DNA from: UBA11524 sp964547515
GTDB taxonomy: Bacteria > Bacillota > Clostridia > Christensenellales > Aristaeellaceae
DNA length: 11,912 nt
Reading direction: 5' to 3'
NCBI GenBank assembly: GCA_964547515.1
Contig: CAZJOA010000086.1
Location: 1 to 11,912 of the forward strand
The notes under the pieces are model-generated. The model saw only the letters and a program-made list of their open reading frames with translations. It had not been told where the DNA came from and ran no database searches. Made by a program: the position numbers and the translations under genes. Positions within the stretch are counted from its first letter, which is position 1; the number at the start of each line of letters is the position of its first letter. Shown piece after piece: positions 6,202 to 11,912 of the stretch.

Positions 6202-7533
6202 ATGAAAACCCAATATCAGTCCGCCATGACCCTGCTGCGCGAGATGCGCGCGTACCTGCTCCTGTGGGCGACGCAGGCCTTTTCGGGGCTGGGCAGCGCC
6301 ATGACCAGCTATGCGCTGATCGTCTGGTCGTACACCCAGGACGGGAGCGCCCTGGTGACGGCGCTGCTGAGCGTCGCGTCCTATGCGCCGTATGTGATCT
6401 GCTCGATCTTCGCGGGTGCGCTGTCCGACCGATGGGACAAGCGCCGGACGATGCTCGTCTGTGACCTCATCGCCGCGCTGACCACCGTCGCCACCCTCCT
6501 GCTGCTCCGGACAGGCCATTTGCAGGTGTGGCATCTCTATCTGCTCAACGCGCTCAATGGGCTGATGAACACCGTGCAGCAGCCCGCGTCGGAGGTCGCG
6601 ACCTCTGCGCTGCTGCCGCGCAGGTATTATCAGCAGGCGGGCGGACTGAACCAGCTTTCCGGCAGCCTGAACGGCATCCTGACACCCATGCTGGCCATGG
6701 CGCTCATCGCCGTGACGGGGCTGGAGGGCGTGATCCTCTTCGACCTGGCCACCTTCGCCGTGGCCTTCCTGACGCTGCTGCTCTTCATCCGCATCCCGAA
6801 AACGGATCAGGCGGATGACGCAAAAGAGCCGCTGTCCCTGGCCGTCCGCGAGGGCGTGGGCTTCCTGCGCCGCAATCCCGGCATCTTCGCCCTCATCATG
6901 TTCCTGGCGGCCATCAACCTGGTGGCGAGCATGTACAACGCGGCGCTGCCTGCGATGCTGCTGTCCCGCGAGGGCGGCGGAGAAGTGGCGATGGGCTTCT
7001 TCAACGCCTTCACCGCCGTGACGATGCTGCTGGGCAGTGTGGCGGCTGCGGCATTGCCCGCGCCCAAGAGCCGCGTGCGCGTCGTTGCGGTGACGCTGCT
7101 GATCTCCATGTCCACGGAGAATTTCTTCCTTGCCTTTGGCCGCAGCCTGCCGGTGTGGTGTGTCGGCGCGTTCCTGGGGTGGTTCGTCATCCCCATCATG
7201 AACACGAACCTGAGCACCATCCTGCGGCTGAACATCCCGCAGGCGCTGCAAGGCCGGGTGTATGCGGCACGAAACTCGCTGCAATTCTTCACCATCCCGG
7301 TGGGTTATCTGCTGGGCGGTGCGGCGGTGGACACCATCTTTGAGCCGCTGATGGCGATGCAGCCCGAGGGCAGCCTGCTCATCCGGCTGTTCGGCGCGGG
7401 GAAGGGCAGCGGCGCGGCCTGCTTCTTTGCGGTGCTGGGCGTGCTGGGGGTGCTGACCTGCACCATCTTCCGGATGAACCGGCATCTGCGCGCCATGCAG
7501 AAGGCGGAGCTGCACGGAGAAGCGAACAGGTAA
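6202..7533 (+). CDS. MFS efflux transporter, macrolide-efflux (Mef)-like
   Basis: A 443-residue major facilitator superfamily protein with about 12 hydrophobic segments and a typical length. The conserved loop 2-3 motif is present as G72-A-L-S-D-R-W-D-K-R-R82. The N-terminal half (WATQAFSGLGSAMTSYAL, then ...SVASYAPYVICSIFAGALSDR) is laid out like the Mef/MFS_3 group of macrolide and other drug efflux pumps, which work by proton exchange. The substrate cannot be read from sequence. AAGGAG (6186-6191) sits 10 nt before the ATG. Upstream lie a possible leader ORF and the assembly gap, and no promoter is visible in the sequenced part. The gene ends at a bidirectional terminator. Its place after a multidrug-type ABC pair suggests an efflux block, either co-transcribed or under separate leader control. 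Confidence 0.85.
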   Translation: MKTQYQSAMTLLREMRAYLLLWATQAFSGLGSAMTSYALIVWSYTQDGSALVTALLSVASYAPYVICSIFAGALSDRWDKRRTMLVCDLIAALTTVATLLLLRTGHLQVWHLYLLNALNGLMNTVQQPASEVATSALLPRRYYQQAGGLNQLSGSLNGILTPMLAMALIAVTGLEGVILFDLATFAVAFLTLLLFIRIPKTDQADDAKEPLSLAVREGVGFLRRNPGIFALIMFLAAINLVASMYNAALPAMLLSREGGGEVAMGFFNAFTAVTMLLGSVAAAALPAPKSRVRVVAVTLLISMSTENFFLAFGRSLPVWCVGAFLGWFVIPIMNTNLSTILRLNIPQALQGRVYAARNSLQFFTIPVGYLLGGAAVDTIFEPLMAMQPEGSLLIRLFGAGKGSGAACFFAVLGVLGVLTCTIFRMNRHLRAMQKAELHGEANR

Positions 7534-7537
7534 CATC

Positions 7538-7572
7538 AAAAGCCCGGGGGCGTACTGCTCCCGGGCGATTTT
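7538..7572. terminator. Bidirectional intrinsic terminator between convergent genes
   Basis: GCCCGGGGG (7542-7550) pairs with CTCCCGGGC (7558-7566), 9 bp with one G-U pair, around a 7-nt loop. AAAA (7538-7541) precedes it and GATTTT (7567-7572) follows. The hairpin can therefore end both the plus-strand MFS transcript (stop at 7533) and the minus-strand DUF362 transcript (stop at 7584). Both T-tracts are short. Confidence 0.8.
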
Positions 7573-7583
7573 GCATATGCGGC

Positions 7584-8456
7584 TTATGCGTCGATGTCGA
7601 TCAGCTCATACTCGCGCGAGCCGAAGCCCAATTCCGCCGCGGCCTCGATGGTGTGGACACCGTTGCGGCTCTCGATGCGCTCCAGCATGTGGGGCAGACC
7701 GGGATCGTCCTTCTGGGCGTAGACCAGATCCAGACCGGCCTGATCGATGGCGATGGGGTCGACGCTGGCCAGCATGCCGATGTCCGCCATGCAGGGGTCT
7801 TCCGCCACCGCGCAGCAGTCGCAGTCCACCGACAGGTTCTTCATCACGCTGATGTAGGCGGCCCTTCCGGAAAAGCGCTTCGCCACGGAGGACGCGGCAT
7901 CCGCCATGGCCTCCAGGAAGCCATTGTGATCGCCGCCGAAGGAAAGCTCCGCATTACCCGCGCCGTGGATGTGCTTCTTGCCGTAGCTGGAGGCCACGCC
8001 GATGGACAGCTGCTTGATCGCACCGCCGAAGCCGCCCATGGGGTGCCCCTTGAAGTGGCTGAGCACCAGCAGGGAATCGTAGTTCGCCAGATGACGGCCG
8101 ACGTAGTTCTTCCGGATGACCTTTCCGCCGGGGATCAGCAGCTGCATGTCGGGGGCTTCGCTGTCCAGGATGTCCACATCGAAATGCTCCGACCAGCCGT
8201 GCTCCTGCATGGTCTGCAGGTGGCGCTCGGTGATGTCGCGGCTGCCGGCGTAGGCGGTGTTGCATTCGACCACCGTGCCGTGCACCTCGCGGATGATGGG
8301 CTGCCAGAAGTCCGGGCCGAGGAAATTCTGGTTGCCCTTTTCGCCGGAATGCAGCTTGACGGCCACCTTTCCGGGCAGGTCGATGTCCAGCAGCCGATAG
8401 AGCGCCAATACCTTTTCCGGGGTGATGACCTTGGTGAAATAGACCTTGCTTGGCAT
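7584..8456 (-). CDS. DUF362 family protein
   Basis: A 290-residue protein of the DUF362 family, recognised from KVAVKLHSGEKGN near the N-terminus, the H-F-K-G-H-P-M-G-G-F-G-G-A-I-K core (134-148) and the closing SVDPIAIDQAGLD segment (231-243). The function of the family is unknown. Many members carry a ferredoxin-like 4Fe-4S domain, which is missing here. A compact cysteine group remains (C212, C214, C215, C222) and could bind metal or a cluster. No signal peptide is visible, so it is probably cytoplasmic. I chose the ATG at 8456 because AAGGAGG (8464-8470) lies 7 nt upstream. An ATG at 8480 would overlap the udk stop but has no such site. It follows udk by 20 nt and almost certainly shares its transcript. 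Confidence 0.82.
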   Translation of the reverse strand: MPSKVYFTKVITPEKVLALYRLLDIDLPGKVAVKLHSGEKGNQNFLGPDFWQPIIREVHGTVVECNTAYAGSRDITERHLQTMQEHGWSEHFDVDILDSEAPDMQLLIPGGKVIRKNYVGRHLANYDSLLVLSHFKGHPMGGFGGAIKQLSIGVASSYGKKHIHGAGNAELSFGGDHNGFLEAMADAASSVAKRFSGRAAYISVMKNLSVDCDCCAVAEDPCMADIGMLASVDPIAIDQAGLDLVYAQKDDPGLPHMLERIESRNGVHTIEAAAELGFGSREYELIDIDA

Positions 8457-8476
8457 AAGAAGACCTCCTTGGGGGA

Positions 8477-9100
8477 TCATTGCAGCTTTGCGCGTTTGTT
8501 CAGCTCGTCGGACACATATCCGGCGAGGATCTCGACGATGCGGGCGTTCTTGCCGCCGCGGGCGACGATGACGTCCGCGAGGTTGATGTAATTGCGGATG
8601 TACTTCTCGAACATGGGGCGGACGGTCGTGCGGTACTGCTCGGAGATGGAATCGATGGAGCGGTCACGCTCCAGGATGTCCCGCTCGATGCGGCGCAGCA
8701 GGCAGATGTCCGCATCCACATTCATGTACAGCTTCAGGTACATCAGCTCCAGCAGGCGCGGATCGTGGAAGCAGTGGATGCCCTCAAGAATGAGCACGTC
8801 CGGCGGGAAGATCAGCTCCTGGGAATCGGCGCGGCGGTGGTGAGCGTAGTCATACCCCTTGCGGGTGATGGGCTGACCGTTCATCAGCGCCTGAACGTCC
8901 GCCAGAAGGGTATCGTGATCGAAGATGGATGGCTCGTCGTAATTGAGATGGCTGCGTTCCTCAAAGGGGAGGTGGCTGTGATCCCGGTAGTAGCAGTCCT
9001 GCTGGAGCACCAGGCAGCGATCACCCAGCGCGGCGGCGAGGGAATCCGCCAGGGTGGACTTGCCGCTTCCGCTTGCGCCGCAAATGCCGATAAAAATCAT
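8477..9100 (-). CDS. udk: Uridine kinase
   Basis: A 207-residue P-loop kinase of the uridine/cytidine kinase family, which phosphorylates uridine and cytidine with ATP or GTP in pyrimidine salvage. Visible motifs are P-loop GASGSGKST (8-16), the catalytic D36 within QQDCYYRD, NYDEPSIFD (53-61), the nucleoside-binding YDYAHHRR (83-90), EGIHCF (106-111) and the Arg-rich lid RRIERDILERDRS (136-148). The length matches bacterial Udk. The start at 9100 is fixed by GGAGGA (9108-9113) 7 nt upstream and by the first residues MIFIGICGASGSG. Longer in-frame starts would precede the transcription start. It is the first gene of a two-gene operon with the DUF362 gene and is transcribed from the promoter at 9180-9208. 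Confidence 0.93.
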   Translation of the reverse strand: MIFIGICGASGSGKSTLADSLAAALGDRCLVLQQDCYYRDHSHLPFEERSHLNYDEPSIFDHDTLLADVQALMNGQPITRKGYDYAHHRRADSQELIFPPDVLILEGIHCFHDPRLLELMYLKLYMNVDADICLLRRIERDILERDRSIDSISEQYRTTVRPMFEKYIRNYINLADVIVARGGKNARIVEILAGYVSDELNKRAKLQ

Positions 9101-9179
9101 GCTTACATCCTCCGTTGCGTGTCGGTCGGGGAGCTTTCTCTGCGTCTGTATACCGAATGGCCGTCCTTTCATCCGGTAA

Positions 9180-9208
9180 ATGATACAATACCCATCGGGC
9201 CATGTCAA
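9180..9208 (-). promoter_or_regulatory. Sigma-A promoter of the udk-DUF362 operon
   Basis: On the minus strand, a perfect -35 TTGACA (plus 9203-9208) and -10 TATCAT (plus 9180-9185) are separated by 17 nt. Transcription would start near 9173, giving an untranslated leader of about 70 nt before udk. I saw no clear riboswitch or attenuator fold in that leader. Confidence 0.85.
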
Positions 9209-9269
9209 GGGGAACGGCGTTTTTCGCGGCAGATTTCGCCAAGCGGGGCGGCATATCCAGCGATTGGCT

Positions 9270-9298
9270 GTGACAGCGCGGCGGATGTGTGGTATCAT
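9270..9298 (+). promoter_or_regulatory. Sigma-A promoter of the GH18 gene
   Basis: GTGACA (9270-9275) and TATCAT (9293-9298) have a 17-nt spacer. The -35 box departs from TTGACA at the first base. Transcription would start near 9305, so upstream in-frame ATG codons at 9180-9297 are not transcribed. This supports the GTG start at 9330. It is divergent from the udk promoter, with about 60 nt between the two -35 boxes. Confidence 0.65.
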
Positions 9299-9329
9299 GG
9301 CTGCGAGAAACCGAAAAGAGGTGAGCGCG

Positions 9330-10502
9330 GTGCCGAAAAAGCTGCCGCGTACGAAAGCTCCTCACGGGAGGATGAAACGGCTGACCCTGCTGACGGCGGC
9401 GCTGGCAATGAGCGCCGTGCTGGCGGCGACGAATGTGCCCGTGCCCATGGCGGCGAAGGGGGAGGGCGATGTCCCCATGCAGCCCCTGCGGAATGGCCGC
9501 GTGGTGATGTACGCCATGGATGCCCCCGACCTGACCCTGCGCGACGGGGATGCGTCCGCCATCGACCAGATCAACTATTCCTTTGCCCTCATCAGGGACG
9601 GCAGGGCGGACGGCTCGCACTGGAAGAGTCAGAAGAAGGTCACGGCGTATCTGAAGAAGCATCCGCATATCGACGGTGTGCTGGCGGTGGGCGGATGGGG
9701 CGCGGAGGGCTTTTCCGACGCATGCCTGACGGCGGAGGGACGTGCGGCCCTGGCGGACAGCATCCTTGACCTGATGGATGCATGCGGCTTTGTCGGCGTG
9801 GACATCGACTGGGAGTACCCCGGTGTGTCCGGCACGGGGATCACCTCCCGCGCGGAGGACGTGGAGAACTGGTATGCCCTGCTGACGCTCCTGCGGGAGG
9901 GACTCGATGCCCGCGAAGCCCTGCATGGGCGGGCGTATATCCTGTCCGTGGCGCTGGGGGCAGGGGAGAACCACCTGTCCGTCGTTGATGCCGCGCGGCT
10001 GGATGCGCTGGTGGATCAGGCGGTGGTCATGGCGTATGACCTGTGCGGCTTTGACCGGATGACGGGGCATCATGCGGGGCTGTATCCGGCGGGGGAGAAG
10101 GCGAACACCGGCGCGCGAGCCGTCCGCCAGCTGACGGAGGGCGGTCTGTCCGCTGGGAAGCTGCTGTTAGGGATGCCCGCCTATGGTCGGGTGTGGCGGC
10201 AGGTCACGGGTGACGGCGACGGCCTGGATCAGCGTGCGGGTACATCCGGCAACAGGACGATTCCCTTTGATGCGGTGCTCCGCCTGACGGACGAGGGCTA
10301 CACCGCCTATTACGACGAAACGGCACAGGCCGCGTGGTATTTCGACGGCACGGATTTCGTCAGCGCGGAAAACGACCGCTCCATCGCCTATAAGGGCGGG
10401 TGGATCAGGGAGAATGGCCTGCTGGGCGCGGCTGTCTGGCAGTATGGGCAGGATGCATCCGGCGCGATGCTGGGCATGCTCCGCGCGGCGATGGGGGAGT
10501 GA
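9330..10502 (+). CDS. Exported GH18 family glycoside hydrolase (chitinase-like)
   Basis: A 390-residue protein with a basic N-terminus (PKKLPRTKAPHGRMKR), a hydrophobic stretch (about 18-33) and a plausible signal cleavage near residues 40-43, so it is probably secreted or membrane-anchored. Residues about 55-385 form a GH18 TIM barrel. Visible are INYSFALI (81-88), VGGWG (120-124), the catalytic strand GVDIDWEYPG with D158, D160 and acid E162, MAYD (234-237), and a late tryptophan in AVWQYGQD. GH18 enzymes cleave beta-1,4 GlcNAc polymers by substrate-assisted retention. The substrate here could be chitin, chitooligosaccharide or peptidoglycan glycan. The first position of the DxxDxDxE motif is Val (FVGVDIDWE). 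There is no LysM, carbohydrate-binding or anchoring domain. The GTG start at 9330 is preferred because GAGGTGA (9318-9324) lies 5 nt upstream and the promoter start is near 9305. An ATG at 9372 would sit directly on GGGAGG. Confidence 0.85.
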   Translation: MPKKLPRTKAPHGRMKRLTLLTAALAMSAVLAATNVPVPMAAKGEGDVPMQPLRNGRVVMYAMDAPDLTLRDGDASAIDQINYSFALIRDGRADGSHWKSQKKVTAYLKKHPHIDGVLAVGGWGAEGFSDACLTAEGRAALADSILDLMDACGFVGVDIDWEYPGVSGTGITSRAEDVENWYALLTLLREGLDAREALHGRAYILSVALGAGENHLSVVDAARLDALVDQAVVMAYDLCGFDRMTGHHAGLYPAGEKANTGARAVRQLTEGGLSAGKLLLGMPAYGRVWRQVTGDGDGLDQRAGTSGNRTIPFDAVLRLTDEGYTAYYDETAQAAWYFDGTDFVSAENDRSIAYKGGWIRENGLLGAAVWQYGQDASGAMLGMLRAAMGE

Positions 10503-10532
10503 AGCCATGAATCCACAATACATACGAAAAAC

Positions 10533-10561
10533 TTGCATCCTGGGGCGATTCGCTGTATAAT
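10533..10561 (+). promoter_or_regulatory. Sigma-A promoter of the M28 peptidase gene
   Basis: TTGCAT (10533-10538), 17 nt and a perfect TATAAT (10556-10561). Transcription would begin near 10568, just before the ribosome site AGGAGG (10581-10586). I found no terminator after the GH18 stop at 10502, so some read-through from that gene is possible. Confidence 0.8.
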
Positions 10562-10594
10562 GGTACAAAATACGTCAATCAGGAGGTTTTGTTG

Positions 10595-11866
10595 ATGAAG
10601 GTATCCGCATTTCGTGCATTTTCCCTCTTGAAGGAGCTGGCCTATGAGCGTGTCAGCTGCTCCGAGGCCGAGAAGCAGGCGGCACAGAAGCTGCTGGAGA
10701 CGGCGCAGTCCACCGGCGCATCCGCCCATATCGAGGAATTCCCCGTGGCCTGCGGTCGGGTTAAGCACGCCAAGCTGGTGGTGACTGCCCCCTACACCAA
10801 GGAATACGAGGTGACCGGCTATGAGCGCGGCCTGTCCACCCCGGAGGGCGGCGTGGATCTGGCGTTCTACTACGCCGAAAACGCGGAGGATGCCCATCTG
10901 CCCCATGTCAAGGGCAAGGCCGTCATGGTGAATGGCCGCCTGGGCAAGAAGAACTACGAGAAGCTGATGAAGGCCGGTGTGGCGGCGATCCTCACCTTTG
11001 ACGGCACGACCCTGGATCGCCGCAGCGAAACGGACTGCGACATCCGCAAGCTCCGCGAGCCCCTGACCGAAGAGGTCGGTGCGTGCACGGCGCTGCACAT
11101 GCGCACGATGGACGCGGCAGAGATCGTCCGCCGTGGCGCGACGCAGATGCACATCGAGCTGGACGCGGAGGACTATGAGGGCACGAGCCAGAATGTCTGC
11201 GCGGTGATCGAGGGCACGGCGTATCCGGACGAGATCATCTCCTTCGGCGCGCATTATGACAGCGTGTACTTCTCCACCGGCGTGTATGACAACATGTCCG
11301 GCAGCGTCATCATCATGGAGCTGCTGCGGTATTTCGCCGAGCACAAGCCCGCCCGCACGATGAAGTTCAACTGGTACGGCTCGGAGGAACAGGGCCTTCT
11401 GGGCTCGAAGGCGTGGGTCAAGGCGCATGAGGACGAGCTGTCCAAGCATGTGCTGATGGTCAATGTGGACGTGGCCGCGCCCATCCTGGGCAAAAACGGC
11501 GCACCCGTCCTGGGCACGGAGAAGGCCGTGGGCTATGTGGACGCGCTCATGCGCGAGGCCGGCATCGCCTGCGAGGTCAAGCTGGACATCTACTCCTCCG
11601 ACTGCATCCCCTTTGCGGACAAGGGCGTGCCCGCGGTGAACCTGATCCGCTTCGGCATGCCGGGCGCGGGCTATATCCACGACCGCCGCGACAATCTCAA
11701 GAGCAACTACATCAGTGCGGAGGCGCTGGACATCACGCTCCAGCAGGCGCTGATGTTCGCCAAGCGCATCGACGGGGCGAAGGTCTTCCCCATCGAGCGC
11801 AAGGTCAGCGACGAGATCGTCAAGAAGGTGGACGAGTACCTGTTCAAGAAGAAGGACAAGAAGTAA
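10595..11866 (+). CDS. M28 family zinc metallopeptidase (aminopeptidase-like)
   Basis: A 423-residue protein of the M28 peptidase family, which uses two zinc ions to remove N-terminal residues from peptides. The full metal set can be placed: H220 in AHYDS, bridging D232 in VYDNMSG, general base E264 and ligand E265 in GSEEQGLLGS, D292 in NVDVAAP, and H362 in YIHDRRDN. Residues about 60-190 look like an inserted PA-type domain (GKAVMVNGRLGKKNYEKLMKAGVAAIL). There is no signal peptide, so it probably acts in the cytoplasm on peptides from uptake or turnover. The C-terminus ends in a Lys-rich tail (FKKKDKK). I chose the ATG at 10595 because AGGAGG (10581-10586) lies 8 nt upstream. In-frame TTG codons at 10589 and 10592 are too close. 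It has its own promoter. No terminator is visible in the 46 nt remaining after the stop. Confidence 0.9.
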   Translation: MKVSAFRAFSLLKELAYERVSCSEAEKQAAQKLLETAQSTGASAHIEEFPVACGRVKHAKLVVTAPYTKEYEVTGYERGLSTPEGGVDLAFYYAENAEDAHLPHVKGKAVMVNGRLGKKNYEKLMKAGVAAILTFDGTTLDRRSETDCDIRKLREPLTEEVGACTALHMRTMDAAEIVRRGATQMHIELDAEDYEGTSQNVCAVIEGTAYPDEIISFGAHYDSVYFSTGVYDNMSGSVIIMELLRYFAEHKPARTMKFNWYGSEEQGLLGSKAWVKAHEDELSKHVLMVNVDVAAPILGKNGAPVLGTEKAVGYVDALMREAGIACEVKLDIYSSDCIPFADKGVPAVNLIRFGMPGAGYIHDRRDNLKSNYISAEALDITLQQALMFAKRIDGAKVFPIERKVSDEIVKKVDEYLFKKKDKK

Positions 11867-11912
11867 TACTAATTTTCATCTAAACCATATCATTCGCACA
11901 GTGTCTTTTCCG

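Noticed and set aside
4079..7539. Two long minus-strand frames (4079-6088 and 5905-7539) that run through the N gap
   Set aside because: Open only because N codons contain no stop. Opposite genuine ABC and MFS genes, with antisense-like composition.
9180..9329. Upstream in-frame ATG starts for the GH18 protein
   Set aside because: They lie before or within the predicted promoter, and the resulting N-terminal extension hides the signal peptide. The GTG at 9330 has the ribosome site.
8480..9769. 429-codon plus-strand frame overlapping udk and the start of the GH18 gene
   Set aside because: It is antisense to a well-supported uridine kinase and becomes a frame-shifted shadow of the GH18 gene, with no domain match.
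10388..11680. 430-codon minus-strand frame opposite the M28 peptidase
   Set aside because: His/Arg/Leu-rich antisense composition. The plus strand has the complete M28 metal-ligand set.
1..11912. CRISPR array, insertion sequence, prophage or long repeats
   Set aside because: I saw no regularly spaced direct repeats, transposase or integrase motifs, or terminal inverted repeats in the sequenced part.

Overview
The window is GC-rich, gene-dense bacterial DNA, most likely from a spore-forming member of the Clostridia (Bacillota). Pointers to this are a SPOCS (DUF3794)-LysM spore-coat-type protein, strong AGGAGG ribosome sites, near-consensus sigma-A promoters with 17-nt spacers, and a tRNA-Pro gene without an encoded CCA end. 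The combination suggests a GC-rich gut lineage such as Oscillospirales or Christensenellales, but the genus cannot be fixed from the sequence. A run of exactly 100 N (5981-6080) shows that this is a scaffolded draft assembly.

Layout. Positions 1-237 hold tRNA-Pro(GGG) on the minus strand, with its own promoter and terminator. Positions 294-1884 hold the SPOCS-LysM protein, preceded by a sigma-E-like promoter candidate. Positions 1940-5962 form the most interesting region. A strong sigma-A promoter reads into a 28-codon mini-ORF, then a stable hairpin around its stop codon, then a strong intrinsic terminator, and only then a two-gene heterodimeric ABC exporter. The two nucleotide-binding domains are complementary: one has Asp in place of the catalytic Glu, and the other has a degenerate signature motif (LSTGQ). 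After the gap come a possible 12-residue leader ORF and an MFS drug-efflux-type transporter (6202-7533). A bidirectional terminator separates it from a minus-strand operon, uridine kinase followed by a DUF362 protein (9100 down to 7584). Divergent from udk is an exported GH18 chitinase-like hydrolase (9330-10502). Last comes an M28 metallopeptidase with its own promoter (10595-11866).

How the parts work together. The ABC pair and the MFS gene look like an efflux block, and each is preceded by a short ORF. The layout 'promoter, leader peptide, terminator, heterodimeric ABC exporter' resembles the ribosome-mediated attenuation described for bmrBCD in Bacillus subtilis, where ribosome-targeting antibiotics induce the pump. 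This is the best candidate for a new regulatory system here. The remaining genes are separately promoted housekeeping, sporulation or degradative units with no evident link to the pumps. I saw no mobile element, CRISPR array, rRNA or prophage gene.
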